A DNA stretch of 64,000 bases from JAWXCE01 sp034440495 (GCA_034440495.1 JAWXCE010000030.1:46049-110048); one strand, 5' to 3'. Positions 24,548 through 33,732 are shown, counted from the first letter of the stretch. Translations and numbers: made by a program. The notes: generated by a model not told the origin, from the letters alone.

Positions 24548-25561
24548 CTAAAAAACAAGGCCGTTCCAGAAGATGCCGGGGTCAAACTTTACGCCTTTGC
24601 CAGTTAATTGCTCGCCGCCCGTTTCGGCCATGAGGTCGAACAGCCTGCCCGCTGCTTTACGGTCGCGCTCGCTCCAGGTATGCAGCAGACCCTCGCGATA
24701 GCGTTCGCGCAGAACTTTAAACTCCGCATCCGAGCCTGCCTGCGTCAGCGGGCGGATACGATCCCATTCGGCGTCAGACGTAAGGAGCAGCTTCTGCGCG
24801 TTCTGCATGGCGTTGGCGAAGCCCTGAAGAACTTTTGGCTTGGCCGCCGCGAACTTCTCCGAAACTACAAAACCAAGTAGGGGCAGTGGTGTCGGGATGT
24901 CGAATTCCTTCATCAACTCCGCGACGGATGCGATTCGGCGATAACCCTCCGCTTCAAGTGAGGCGGTCAGATTCCAGTTATTCAGTACCGCGTCGACGCG
25001 CCCGGCGCGCAATTGCTCATTAAGCAGCGGCGGCGCTGCAAATATGAGTTTAGCGCTTTCCGCCAGATCGCCGCTGCCAGTTTTTTTGGAGTAAGCGCGC
25101 AGCAGCAGCCAGCTTTTGTCGATTGGGCTGCCAGCTATGCCTATGCGTTTGCCTTTTAAATCGGCGATGGTTTTGATCGGGCTGTCCGCAGGAACAATCA
25201 ACGAGCCAAGGGCTACGGAATAGGGCACAAAGGTGAAATTTGCCCCTAACGACCGCTGATGCAGTACCCAGAACCAGTCGGTCACGCTTGTGTCAGCATT
25301 ACCCGAGAGCAACGCCACTTGTGCCGCCTGAGGGCCGATCAGCGTCACTAGTTCCAGGTTAAAGTTCTCTTTTTTATCAAGTTTATGATGCTTGATGACA
25401 TCCATAAGCCAGCTCACCGTGCCGAACTTCAGTACGGCCGCTCTCATGGTTTCCTCTGCATGAGATTTTTGAGTTTGAAAGGTCAGCGCAGCCGCGATAA
25501 AAACCGCAGCCATTAGCGCGCGCGTAACAGTGTTTTGCACGCTAAAGCGGCTATAACTCAT
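24548..25561 (-). CDS. NMT1/SsuA-type periplasmic binding protein
   Basis: 337 residues. Signal peptide TRALMAAVFIAAALTF with cleavage near SHAEE; mature start MRAAVLKFGTVSWLMDVIK. Type II periplasmic-binding fold typical of NitT/TauT systems: ALLSGNADTSVTDWFW, IKTIADLKGKRIGIAG and LRAGRVDAVLNNWNL. ATG 25561 has GGAGG six bases upstream. Relatives bind sulfonates, nitrate, aromatic acids or thiamine precursors; nothing here fixes the ligand. Its operon links it to methylofuran/H4MPT genes. Confidence 0.88.
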   Translation of the reverse strand: MSYSRFSVQNTVTRALMAAVFIAAALTFQTQKSHAEETMRAAVLKFGTVSWLMDVIKHHKLDKKENFNLELVTLIGPQAAQVALLSGNADTSVTDWFWVLHQRSLGANFTFVPYSVALGSLIVPADSPIKTIADLKGKRIGIAGSPIDKSWLLLRAYSKKTGSGDLAESAKLIFAAPPLLNEQLRAGRVDAVLNNWNLTASLEAEGYRRIASVAELMKEFDIPTPLPLLGFVVSEKFAAAKPKVLQGFANAMQNAQKLLLTSDAEWDRIRPLTQAGSDAEFKVLRERYREGLLHTWSERDRKAAGRLFDLMAETGGEQLTGKGVKFDPGIFWNGLVF

Positions 25562-25599
25562 AACTCCTCCCAACCCCTCGCTTCTTATGCAAAGCGGCT

Positions 25600-26115
25600 T
25601 TATTTTTGTTCAGATAGTCGATTATCAACAATGAAGCTGAGACCGCGCAACCATGATTGATCCGTATTGCTGCGGATATCTGCACTGAACACTTTTAGTT
25701 GCGTGCCAGTTTTAGCATCTCGAACTTCTACGTTTACGTTCAAGATCAGGTTTGAGACTTTTTGCACATAGCCGATAAGTGCAAACTCCACGTTTAAGGG
25801 CGCGGCGATCTGCTCAACGCAACCATTACAATCGTGCAGAGACTTCACTTTTTTCACCGCGTCGCGGACTGGAGCAACATCGACAACTTCGTAAAGACCT
25901 TTGCGGGTAAGAGCATCACGCAGATAGTCACTCATAAGTTGCAGCCGCTTTTGCTCATCATCGCGCTTGCCATAATCACCTTCAAGGCTAGTGTCTATCA
26001 ACTCAAAATCGAACACAACGGCGCGCGGCGCTGCTTGTGATGCGACGCTCGCGAAGGTCGTAACCACCAATGCGGCAAGCCATGCACAAACCATTTTGTG
26101 ATTTATCAAAATCAT
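25600..26115 (-). CDS. DUF3280 (DUF2380) exported protein
   Basis: 171 residues with a signal peptide (MVCAWLAALVVTTFASVASQAA). The mature part begins AVVFDFELIDTSLEGDYG, the DUF3280 opening, and contains a cysteine pair DCNGCVEQIAAPLNVEFA. Proteins of this family recur next to PQQ-dependent dehydrogenase and lut-type transport genes in methylotrophs. Function unknown; probably periplasmic. First gene of the minus-strand operon that continues with the ABC transporter and C1 cofactor genes. Confidence 0.82.
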   Translation of the reverse strand: MILINHKMVCAWLAALVVTTFASVASQAAPRAVVFDFELIDTSLEGDYGKRDDEQKRLQLMSDYLRDALTRKGLYEVVDVAPVRDAVKKVKSLHDCNGCVEQIAAPLNVEFALIGYVQKVSNLILNVNVEVRDAKTGTQLKVFSADIRSNTDQSWLRGLSFIVDNRLSEQK

Positions 26116-26415
26116 AAGTCAGCCTTTTCGGACTTTCTCAATGAGAAGCTTTGTATCGCATCATATGCGTGTGAGGGCGTTGATACAACAGTGATCTCCT
26201 GAATTTGATTTTCAAGAAATGTTTAAGTAAAAACTTTACGTTCTAAAGTAAACGCGGTTCGCGCCGACTCATGAAAACTATAAAAAAAACTTATTTTTAT
26301 CTTATTTAATATTTCTTATTTTCCCTGAAGACTCATAGTTGCTTGACTTGCCGGGCTTGGTTGCCTAAGCAGATAGAGATTCCTGAATAAAAAACGTCTT
26401 GGGAGGCAAGATAGC
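26116..26415. other. Divergent 300-bp regulatory spacer between the DUF3280 operon and the lut-like cluster
   Basis: AT-rich spacer that must hold promoters for both directions. An inverted repeat TTGTATC (26151-26157) and GATACAA (26182-26188) sits near the DUF3280 side. A short palindrome GTAAA-AAC-TTTAC is near 26227. GGGAGG at 26401 is the ribosome-binding site of the next gene. No coding potential seen. Confidence 0.6.
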
Positions 26416-27642
26416 GTGTTTAATGGCGATTATCCTCGCAGAGGATTAGCTATTGCCTTGATAGCAAGCGTCACCGGGTTTTCCGGCATGGCCACAGTGG
26501 AGGCACAAACACCTCCCGCTGCAATGACCAGGATCGGTATTGGTTATCTAAAACAAGCTGTAATCAAACCGCTTCCCTTATCCCGCCTCGACAATCCGCT
26601 TGAAGATGACGGTCTGGCCGGTGCGCGCCTGGCCCTGGAAGACAACAATACAAGCGGCAAATTCCTGAAGCAGGAGTTTGTTTTAAAAGAGGTGCTTGTT
26701 CCCGCAGACGGGGATGCGGCGGCGGCTGTGAAATCTCTCGTTGCCGAAGGCTTTATGATGATCGTCCTGGATGCGCCCGCTGCAACCGTGCTGCAAGTTT
26801 CGGATGCCGTGAAGGATACTGACGCTGTGCTATTTAATGTTGGCGCGCCCGACACCGATCTTCGCGAAGAAAAGTGCCGCGCCAACGTGCTGCACACTCT
26901 GCCAAGCCGAGACATGCTGGCTGACGGCTTGGCGCAATATTTCATCTGGAAGAAATGGACGAAGTGGTTTCTTGTTTATGGAGCTTTGCCTGACGACGTG
27001 CTGAACGCAGATGCGATCCGCCGCGCCGCCAAACGTTTTGGCGCAAAAATCGTTACGGAAAAAGAGTATAAGGAAGCGGGCGGCGCGCGACGCACCGATA
27101 GCGGGCACGAGCAAATTCAGGCGCAAATGCCTGTGTTCACGCAAGATGCGTCCGAGCATGACGTTTTGGTCGTCGCCGATGAAAATGAAGTTTTCGGCCC
27201 TTACGTGCCTTATCGTAACTGGTCGCCCCGCCCTGTCGCGGGAACATCCGGGCTGACCCCCTCAAGCTGGCATCCGGCGCATGAGCAGTGGGGCGCTACG
27301 CAATATCAGAACCGTTTCTATAAACTGGCGAAACGCGGCGTGAGGGCTATCGATTATCACGCCTGGTTGGCCGTGCGTTCAATCGGCGAGGCCGCGACAC
27401 GGGTAAAGTCGGCGGATGCAAAAGCGTTGCGGCAATATTTAAAAGGTTCGGATTTTTCACTGGCCGCTTTTAAAGGGCAAAAACTGACATATCGGCCTTG
27501 GAATGGTCAGCTCCGTCACACCATCGTAGTCGGTGACAGGCACATCCCCGTATCATGGTCTCCGCAGCCGGGATTTCTGCATCAAGTCACGCCCCTCGAC
27601 ACGCTTGGAGTTGACCAGCCTGAAAGCAAATGCCGCTTCTGA
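26416..27642 (+). CDS. lutA: Substrate-binding protein of the 'PQQ-dependent alcohol dehydrogenase system' ABC transporter (LutA-like)
   Basis: 408 residues: signal peptide ending near VEAQTPP, then a branched-chain-amino-acid-binding-like periplasmic fold (IGIGYLKQAVIKPLPLSRLD, GARLALEDNNTSGKFL, FLVYGALPDDVLNADAIRR). This family is defined by its location beside PQQ dehydrogenases. In Methylorubrum extorquens the corresponding lut cluster is needed for lanthanide uptake. GTG 26416 with GGGAGG upstream. First of six co-directional genes to 31537. The ligand may be a lanthanide complex or a lanthanophore; that is inference. Confidence 0.82.
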   Translation: MFNGDYPRRGLAIALIASVTGFSGMATVEAQTPPAAMTRIGIGYLKQAVIKPLPLSRLDNPLEDDGLAGARLALEDNNTSGKFLKQEFVLKEVLVPADGDAAAAVKSLVAEGFMMIVLDAPAATVLQVSDAVKDTDAVLFNVGAPDTDLREEKCRANVLHTLPSRDMLADGLAQYFIWKKWTKWFLVYGALPDDVLNADAIRRAAKRFGAKIVTEKEYKEAGGARRTDSGHEQIQAQMPVFTQDASEHDVLVVADENEVFGPYVPYRNWSPRPVAGTSGLTPSSWHPAHEQWGATQYQNRFYKLAKRGVRAIDYHAWLAVRSIGEAATRVKSADAKALRQYLKGSDFSLAAFKGQKLTYRPWNGQLRHTIVVGDRHIPVSWSPQPGFLHQVTPLDTLGVDQPESKCRF

Positions 27643-27681
27643 AGAAAGCGGCGTTTTCACGATAATTCAATTGGAGGAAGC

Positions 27682-28653
27682 ATGATTAAACAGAGCTTGT
27701 TTTCGTTTGCGCTCGCATCGCTTATAGCCAGCGTAACACCAGCCAGCGCCTACAAAGTGTTCGTCTCGAACGAGAAAGACAACACCGTGACTGTGATCGA
27801 CAGCGACAAACTCGAAGTCGTTGAAACAATCAAAGTCGGGGGCCGCCCGCGTGGCATCGCGATGTCGAAGGATGGCAAACACGTTTATCTGTGCGCCAGC
27901 GAGAATGACGCGGTGCAGGTCATCGACGCCGCGACTTATAAAGTTTTATACGAACTGCCATCCGGCCCAGACCCGGAGCTTTTCGTTCTGCACCCATCGG
28001 GCAACCCGCTTTATGTCGCCAACGAGGACGACAACCTTGTCACCGTGGTGGACGTGATTAACAAGAAAGTGCTGGCGGAAGTGCCGGTTGGCGTTGAGCC
28101 GGAAGGCATGGGCATCAGCCCTGACGGCAAGATCATGGTCAACACCTCCGAAACCACGAATATGGCGCATTTCATCGATACCGCGACAAACGAAATTATC
28201 GATAACGTGCTGGTGGACAGCCGCCCGCGTTTTGCCGAGTTCACCCAAGACGGCAAATACGTCTACATATCGGCGGAAATTGGCGGCAACGTTTCGGTGA
28301 TTGACACCAAAACCCGTCAGATCATCAAAAAAATTGAGTTTGAAGTTCCGGGCGTCGCGAAAGAAGCGCTCCAGCCGGTTGGCGTGCGTGTTAGCAAGGA
28401 TGGCAAAAAAGCGTATGTGGCGCTCGGGCCGGCTAACCGCGTCGCCGTCGTCAACGGGGAAACTTTTAAGGTCGAGAAATATCTGCTGGTCGGCCAGCGC
28501 GTGTGGCAGCTCGCTTTCACGCCGGACGAAAAATACATCTTCTCCACGAATGGGGTGTCGAACGACGTGTCAGTCATCGACGTGAAGGAAGATAAAGTCG
28601 TCAAATCCATCAAGACGGGAAAACTGCCCTGGGGCGTGACAGTCGCGCCATAA
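27682..28653 (+). CDS. Periplasmic YVTN-type beta-propeller protein, PQQ-associated
   Basis: 323 residues with a signal peptide (SLIASVTPASA) and seven YVTN-like blades: VFVSNEKDNTVTVIDSDKLE, HVYLCASENDAVQVIDAAT, PLYVANEDDNLVTVVDVIN and later repeats. Blades of this kind act as binding scaffolds. The family is found only with PQQ-dependent catabolism loci. GGAGGAAGC lies before ATG 27682. Sits second in the lut-like operon, consistent with a role in metal or dehydrogenase handling in the periplasm. Confidence 0.85.
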   Translation: MIKQSLFSFALASLIASVTPASAYKVFVSNEKDNTVTVIDSDKLEVVETIKVGGRPRGIAMSKDGKHVYLCASENDAVQVIDAATYKVLYELPSGPDPELFVLHPSGNPLYVANEDDNLVTVVDVINKKVLAEVPVGVEPEGMGISPDGKIMVNTSETTNMAHFIDTATNEIIDNVLVDSRPRFAEFTQDGKYVYISAEIGGNVSVIDTKTRQIIKKIEFEVPGVAKEALQPVGVRVSKDGKKAYVALGPANRVAVVNGETFKVEKYLLVGQRVWQLAFTPDEKYIFSTNGVSNDVSVIDVKEDKVVKSIKTGKLPWGVTVAP

Positions 28654-28680
28654 ACCTGAAATTAAAACAAGGAGGTCGAA

Positions 28681-29133
28681 ATGAAATTTCTCTTAGGAAC
28701 AGTGTTCAGTCTCGCAATGGTTGTGGCGTCATTTGTCCAGGCGCAGACCCCAGCGCCAGCCGCCGCCCCGCGCGGAAAGTCGGGATTGCTGCAGGGCGTG
28801 ATAAAGCTAGAACAGCAGATTACGCTGAGTTCGGGCAAACAGCTGGTTGAAAAGCCTTACGAGTTGGAGGCCGGTAAATATTACCGCCTAACGATCGTGG
28901 CTGACGGCTCCGCTGAACTTGCGCTGACCGGCTCTGACTTCTTCCGTAATGTGTGGATCAACGAGATTGTCATCAAGGGCATCGAAATCCGTCCGCTCGG
29001 CGTCGATAGCATTGAATTTGACGAGGAGGGCGAAGCGGTCATTTCCTTCGTCACCATCCGTCCGGGCACATTTACCCTGCGCATTCCAAAAACAACCTCC
29101 GAAGCGCAACAGGTCGTTTTCAATATCAAGTAA
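28681..29133 (+). CDS. Exported protein of the lut-like operon, function unknown
   Basis: 150 residues. Signal peptide (LLGTVFSLAMVVASFVQAQ), an Ala/Pro-rich linker, then a beta-rich domain ITLSSGKQLVEKPYELEAGK, YYRLTIVADGSAEL and AVISFVTIRPGTFTLRIP. The strand order suggests a cupredoxin- or Ig-like sandwich, but no copper ligand set is visible. AAGGAGG precedes ATG 28681. I see no EF-hand, so it is not lanmodulin. Its place between the propeller and the ATPase matches small unnamed lut genes. Confidence 0.72.
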   Translation: MKFLLGTVFSLAMVVASFVQAQTPAPAAAPRGKSGLLQGVIKLEQQITLSSGKQLVEKPYELEAGKYYRLTIVADGSAELALTGSDFFRNVWINEIVIKGIEIRPLGVDSIEFDEEGEAVISFVTIRPGTFTLRIPKTTSEAQQVVFNIK

Positions 29134-29253
29134 CGTCCTTAATCCCAAGTTTTAGAAACTCGTTTAAGCCGGGCCGTCCACAACCTTTGTGGTTGAGATG
29201 GCCCGTCGATTGTGGTCAGTTGCTGGCATGAACCTGACGGGCTGCAACTCTCA

Positions 29254-30027
29254 ATGAAGCAACAAGCCCCAACGGCGGCGCTCGATGTGGCCGCCGTCTG
29301 CCATAATTACGGCGACCGCAAAGCTCTCGACGATGTTTCCCTGAGCGTCGAGCGCGGCGAATTTTGCGCACTGCTCGGCCTCAATGGCGCGGGCAAATCC
29401 ACGCTGTTTTCACTCATCACCCGCCTGTTCAGCTCCGCCACCGGAAGCATTGAAATCCTCGGCTACGATGTTCGCCGCGACCCCGGGGAAGCATTGCGCC
29501 GCATCGGCGTCGTATTTCAAAGCCGCACCGTCGATGGCGACCTAACCGTGATGCAGAATATGAGCTATCACGCGGCGCTGCATGGCATCTCGTCGCGCGC
29601 GGGAAAAACGCTTGCCATGGAGGCGCTGGAGCGCGTTTCGCTCGCCGACAAGGCGCACGCCAAGGTCAGGGAATTGTCGGGCGGGCAGGTGCGCCGCGCT
29701 GAAATTGCCCGCGCTCTCATTCACCGCCCAAAGCTACTGCTACTGGACGAACCCACTGTCGGCCTCGACGTTGGCTCTCGTCGCGATATAACCGAACAGG
29801 TGCGGCGCCTCGTGCAGAACGATGACCTCGGCGTGCTATGGGCAACGCATATCATGGAGGAAATCGATAGCGCCGATAAGGTTGTGATCCTCCATAAAGG
29901 CCGTGTGCTGGCGTCGGGCACCGCAAAAACGATCGTCGAAAAGTCGAATGCGGCAAATCTAACGGCGGCGTTTACGCAAATGACCGGCGGCGCTGGTTCC
30001 GACAATAACGGGGATCGGTCTCAATGA
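29254..30027 (+). CDS. lutE: ABC transporter ATP-binding protein of the lut-like system
   Basis: 257 residues. Walker A GLNGAGKSTLF, Q-loop VVFQSRTVDGDL, signature ELSGGQVRRAEIARA, Walker B LLLLDEPTVGLD, and the switch region LWATHIMEEID. This is the DrrA/CcmA-like class that pairs with ABC-2 permeases, consistent with the next gene. ATG 29254; an upstream GTG (29212) gives 14 more residues without support. The stop overlaps the permease start by four bases. Confidence 0.87.
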   Translation: MKQQAPTAALDVAAVCHNYGDRKALDDVSLSVERGEFCALLGLNGAGKSTLFSLITRLFSSATGSIEILGYDVRRDPGEALRRIGVVFQSRTVDGDLTVMQNMSYHAALHGISSRAGKTLAMEALERVSLADKAHAKVRELSGGQVRRAEIARALIHRPKLLLLDEPTVGLDVGSRRDITEQVRRLVQNDDLGVLWATHIMEEIDSADKVVILHKGRVLASGTAKTIVEKSNAANLTAAFTQMTGGAGSDNNGDRSQ

Positions 30028-30875
30028 TTTCGGCGCCTCCTCGATCGACCGGCGTCTCGGTTGCCAGCTATGGGTCTGCCGGTTATGCCCGCTGCCTGGG
30101 CGGGATTGTGTGGCGCGAGGCTTTACGCTTCATTCATCAACGAGCGCGCTTTCTCGCGGCACTGGTGCGCCCTCTCGTCTGGCTGTTCATCTTCGCAGCT
30201 GGCTTCCGCTCCGTTCTCGGCGTGTCCATCATCCCGCCCTACGAAACCTACGTGCTGTATGAGGTCTATATCGCACCCGGGCTGATCGCCATGATCCAGC
30301 TTTTTAACGGCATGCAATCTTCGCTGTCGATGGTTTACGACCGTGAGACGGGCAACATGCGCACGCTGCTGATGAGCCCGTTTCCGCGATGGTTTTTGCT
30401 CGCCTCCAAGCTGATTGGCGGAGTCGCGGTGTCACTCCTACAGGTTTACGCCTTTCTCGCCATTGCCTGGTTTTGGGAAATCGAGCCGCCGCTGATTGGA
30501 TATCTGACGGTGCTGCCCGCGCTCGTGCTGTCCGGCTTCATGCTGGGGTCGCTGGGTTTGCTAATGTCGTCGGTCATCAAACAGCTTGAGAACTTTGCCG
30601 GAGTGATGAATTTCATCATCTTCCCGATGTTTTTCGCCTCTTCGGCGCTATATCCACTTTGGCGGATGAAAGAATCGAGCCTGCTGCTCTATAAAATCTG
30701 TCTCTATAACCCTTTCACTTACACGACCGAACTCATCCGTTTCGCGCTCTATGGGCAAATGAACTGGACGGCGTTTGCTGTCGTTATGGGATGCACGATT
30801 GTGTTTTTTGCTCTTGCCGTACTGGCATATAATCCGTCGCGGGGCGTTATCTCGCGCCGCCCCGGCGCCTCGTAA
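30024..30875 (+). CDS. lutF: ABC-2-type permease of the lut-like system
   Basis: 283 residues with six membrane segments. ABC-2 features: VWREALRFIHQRARFLAAL, SSLSMVYDRETGNMRTLLMS and PFPRWFLLASKLIGG. ATG 30024 overlaps the ATPase stop. ABC-2 architecture is usual for exporters, while the cluster is associated with uptake in Methylorubrum, so the direction of transport is not settled by sequence. Confidence 0.86.
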   Translation: MISAPPRSTGVSVASYGSAGYARCLGGIVWREALRFIHQRARFLAALVRPLVWLFIFAAGFRSVLGVSIIPPYETYVLYEVYIAPGLIAMIQLFNGMQSSLSMVYDRETGNMRTLLMSPFPRWFLLASKLIGGVAVSLLQVYAFLAIAWFWEIEPPLIGYLTVLPALVLSGFMLGSLGLLMSSVIKQLENFAGVMNFIIFPMFFASSALYPLWRMKESSLLLYKICLYNPFTYTTELIRFALYGQMNWTAFAVVMGCTIVFFALAVLAYNPSRGVISRRPGAS

Positions 30876-30904
30876 CAGGGTGCGGTTCATCGCGGAAACT
30901 GGAA

Positions 30905-31537
30905 ATGATTATGAAAAAATCTTGCATCGTATTGGCTGTCATCACAGGCGTTTTGCTTGCGGCGCCTCCGGCTTGGAGCGCCTCGCCGCTCGACAAGGAC
31001 TGGCCATGCGTTCAGCGCAAGATCCCTACCTTGAGCGCGGGCGTCGTTTGGTCGGGGCCGCCGCTGGAGCCGGTGATAACCGAATGGCGCAATCATCCGG
31101 ATGTGGCGCAACTGGTGCCAAAATTAGTGTCGCGGCGCACCAGCTTGGAGGATGCGACAAAACTCATCAGCGACTACGCGGCAAGCGCTGGCGCGGATAA
31201 GCTAACGCTCATGACCATGGTTTTTGCTGGCGTATTCTCCGAAATCAACATTCTTCGCAGCGACATCATCAGGGCGATCGAGCGCTTCACCCTCAACCAA
31301 CGCCGCCGCGCTGATGACATCCGCACCACCCGCGCGGAACTGGGACCGCTCATGGTGAAAGCGGACAAAACGCCAGCCGAGCAGACGCGCGCCACCGAAC
31401 TGGAGGAGCAGCTTAAGTGGCAGGTTCGCATCCACGAAGACCGGGAAAATTCTCTCGGCTATATATGCGAAACCCCCGTCATCCTTGAGCAGCGCGCCTT
31501 TTCTATCGGCCGCGATATCCAGAATGTGATGAATTAG
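30905..31537 (+). CDS. Exported protein at the end of the lut-like operon, function unknown
   Basis: 210 residues: signal peptide (CIVLAVITGVLLAAPPAWS), then PLDKDWPCVQRKIPTLS and a largely helical body with a charged central stretch (ERFTLNQRRRADDIRTTRAE) and a KADKTPAEQTRATELEEQL coiled-coil-like segment. A Cys near the start of the mature chain and one near the end (YICETPVI) could form a disulfide. No domain recognised. Position corresponds to the small exported gene after the permease in lut clusters (lutG in Methylorubrum), by order only. Confidence 0.7.
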   Translation: MIMKKSCIVLAVITGVLLAAPPAWSASPLDKDWPCVQRKIPTLSAGVVWSGPPLEPVITEWRNHPDVAQLVPKLVSRRTSLEDATKLISDYAASAGADKLTLMTMVFAGVFSEINILRSDIIRAIERFTLNQRRRADDIRTTRAELGPLMVKADKTPAEQTRATELEEQLKWQVRIHEDRENSLGYICETPVILEQRAFSIGRDIQNVMN

Positions 31538-31765
31538 ACCATCGCCTTGAATGCAGCCACCGTTTCGGGCAGCTCTTGATCCCGTGGCCATCTACGGCGT
31601 TGACCGGTCCCGACTTGATTATTTATCCGCCGGTGATGCTAGTTCTATAAATAGAACCGTTTCGTCCGAAAACCGCGCAACACTTTTCAAGGCGGCGCAA
31701 AGCTGGATGCTACGCTATACTCGCAATCATTTTGATGAGGATTTTAACGTAACTGCTTTAAAACT

Positions 31766-32338
31766 TTAAGGCTCTGGCCGCGCCTTTTCAAGTTTATGTC
31801 CATCGAACGCCCACGCCTCGGAGCCATCCGGAAACCAGATGACATTCAAATAGCCATACTCCTCATGCGCGCGCTTGGCGGCGTTCCAGGACATCCAGCA
31901 GTCGGCGATGCAATAAATCAGAATTGGCTTTGCGAGATCGCCTTGGGTGAGCCTTACTAGATGGCGGCGGAAATAAGCGTCCGTAGCGGCGCTGAGACGG
32001 CCATAGCCGACATCCGGCAGCCAGGAAGAGCCGGGGATACTTTCCCTCACCTTATCGCGCCAGATGATTTGCGGTGGCAGGTTTGGCGGGCGCGCAACGC
32101 GCGGCATGACATCGACAAAGACGGTTTTACCTACTAGCCATAACGCGCGCGCTTCCTCGCCGGATACGACGCGAACGCCCTTCAGCGTGTTAGGAACGGG
32201 GGCTCGGTAGTCGTTTAGTCTGTAACCGGCTGGTTCGGAGGACGCCGCGCTAAGGCGGTGTTCATCGCCGGGAAACATAGCTAGGAAAACGCCCGCAATG
32301 CAAAAATAGCGCAAAGAGCGGGCGAATGTTTTGCTCAC
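31766..32338 (-). CDS. PQQ-dependent catabolism-associated CXXCW-motif protein (rhodanese-like)
   Basis: 190 residues with a hydrophobic N-terminus as signal peptide. Rhodanese-like layout: VVSGEEARALWLVGKTVFVDV and, in the active-site position, IYCIADCWMSWNAAKRA, the two cysteines and tryptophan that name the family. The family occurs only beside PQQ dehydrogenases, possibly in disulfide handling of periplasmic partners. GTG 32338 overlaps the xoxJ stop (GTGA), so it is the last gene of xoxF-xoxG-xoxJ-CXXCW. It converges with the lut operon. Confidence 0.87.
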   Translation of the reverse strand: MSKTFARSLRYFCIAGVFLAMFPGDEHRLSAASSEPAGYRLNDYRAPVPNTLKGVRVVSGEEARALWLVGKTVFVDVMPRVARPPNLPPQIIWRDKVRESIPGSSWLPDVGYGRLSAATDAYFRRHLVRLTQGDLAKPILIYCIADCWMSWNAAKRAHEEYGYLNVIWFPDGSEAWAFDGHKLEKARPEP

Positions 32339-33159
32339 TGCGTGATGATCGCGTCCTGCTCGTCAAGCAGGGGCACGCCATACTCCAAAAGGATCGCGTT
32401 GATCTGTTTCTGATTTTTGGAGATAAGTTTATTCAACTCCCGCTTCCAGTCCTGATCGTTGGGGCGCACACCAAAGGTTATGCGGTACGCCTGACGCGGG
32501 CCTTTGGTCTCATTCACCAGCGGCTGGACGGTCATGGCAACGGATGCGCGTTTCGCATAATATCCGCCAATCGGACCCCATAAAATAGCGGCCTCGATTT
32601 CTCCTTTTTCGAGATCTTTTATCATCTGCTCCGAAGGAGATTCAAAGCGGCGGTCGATGACCAGCGCGTAAGGGCGCGAGTTGCCGATAAGCCCGTTAAT
32701 CGCCATCACGTCTGCAGGAGGCGCGCCCGCGATGATGCCGATCTTTTTGCCCTTCAACCTTTCATCGTCTAGATTGACGAGGCCGTCCAGCCCAGTGTCC
32801 TTTTTAAAGACGATAACATAGGCGGAGCGCAGGTAATGGTTGGTGTTCTGCACAAGCTCATCGCCTTGGACGAAGCCCATTATAATATCGCACCGGCCCG
32901 CCCTCAGTGTCTGTCGGACGAATCCCGTTGCCTGAGGAAACCATGTGTAGCCGACAGGCACGTCTAGTTCCTTTGCTATCAGCTCCGCAATTTTATTCTC
33001 GTAGCCTTCGCCAGCCATATTCGACAACGGCAAGTTGCCAGGATCCGAGCAGACACGAAGCGTCGTCTTGTCGACGAGGTTCGACGTCTCCTGTTGAGCC
33101 GTGGCGGCAAAAGCGCTCATTGCTAGCGCTCCGGCCGCCGCGAACAGCGTTCTCCACAT
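32335..33159 (-). CDS. xoxJ: XoxJ/MxaJ periplasmic solute-binding-like protein
   Basis: 274 residues. Signal peptide ending AATAQQ, then a type II binding-protein fold: LRVCSDPGNLPLSNMAGEGYENKIA can be split as LRVCSDPGNLPLSN and GYENKIAELIAKEL, followed by TLRAGRCDIIMGFVQGDE. XoxJ is required for methanol dehydrogenase activity and is proposed to help activate or assemble XoxF. GGGAGT precedes ATG 33159. Between xoxG and the CXXCW gene in one operon. Confidence 0.9.
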   Translation of the reverse strand: MWRTLFAAAGALAMSAFAATAQQETSNLVDKTTLRVCSDPGNLPLSNMAGEGYENKIAELIAKELDVPVGYTWFPQATGFVRQTLRAGRCDIIMGFVQGDELVQNTNHYLRSAYVIVFKKDTGLDGLVNLDDERLKGKKIGIIAGAPPADVMAINGLIGNSRPYALVIDRRFESPSEQMIKDLEKGEIEAAILWGPIGGYYAKRASVAMTVQPLVNETKGPRQAYRITFGVRPNDQDWKRELNKLISKNQKQINAILLEYGVPLLDEQDAIITQ

Positions 33160-33216
33160 TTTTTTACTCCCTAGAATGCGGTCTGAATAGCCGCAGGTTC
33201 GCGCTTGATGCGCTTA

Positions 33217-33732
33217 TTATTGCAGGCAGGCGGTCTCATTTGCCTTGAAAGCTTCCGAGGCAGCGTCTTTCTTAGCTGGACGTCCCGGCGGAATAGCCCC
33301 ATCTGAGCGAGCTTTGAGATAGACCCATATATCGTCGATGTAACAGACCACGTTTCTGTTGGTGCCAAATGACGGCATAACGCTGTTATCGCTAGCGCCA
33401 ACCCTTTTCTTGCCTTGAATGATAACGGCTTGAAAATCGTCGTATGACAAGGTTTTCACGGAGTCGACTAGCGCTGGCGCATAGGTGCTGCCTTGGCCCT
33501 CTGGTCCGTGACACACATGGCACTCCGCATGATAGCGCCGGAAACCGCTGAATGTGTACCAATCAGTCGTGCCGTCAGGTTTTATGCTATAAGTCGGGTT
33601 GCCGTCCTTATCGGAAAACTTGCCGTCCTCTTCCGTTTTTCCGTCTGCGGCATGGGCGGGAGCCGATAGTACGAGGCCGACAATTGTAGCCGTTATAAAG
33701 AGAAGGCTGGCGCGTTGTATTAAATCCTTCAT
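33217..33732 (-). CDS. xoxG: XoxG cytochrome c, electron acceptor of XoxF
   Basis: 171 residues. Signal peptide (TATIVGLVLSAPAHAA), one haem-c site AECHVCHGPEGQG, and a candidate distal methionine in DNSVMPSFGTN. Terminal Cys residues NETACLQ and VVCYID could form a disulfide. GGAGGAAAC lies directly before ATG 33732; the longer frame from 33864 is non-coding leader. Accepts electrons from XoxF and passes them to the respiratory chain. Confidence 0.9.
   Translation of the reverse strand: MKDLIQRASLLFITATIVGLVLSAPAHAADGKTEEDGKFSDKDGNPTYSIKPDGTTDWYTFSGFRRYHAECHVCHGPEGQGSTYAPALVDSVKTLSYDDFQAVIIQGKKRVGASDNSVMPSFGTNRNVVCYIDDIWVYLKARSDGAIPPGRPAKKDAASEAFKANETACLQ

Noticed and set aside
28681..29133. 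Lanmodulin candidate
   Set aside because: Its exported size and lut context raised the idea, but there is no EF-hand loop pattern in the sequence.
31551..31769. 72-codon open frame after the last lut-like gene
   Set aside because: No ribosome-binding site, no family likeness, and it runs into the convergent CXXCW gene. A small palindrome (GTTCTA-TAAA-TAGAAC, 31642-31657) in the same spacer lacks a T-tract and is only noted.
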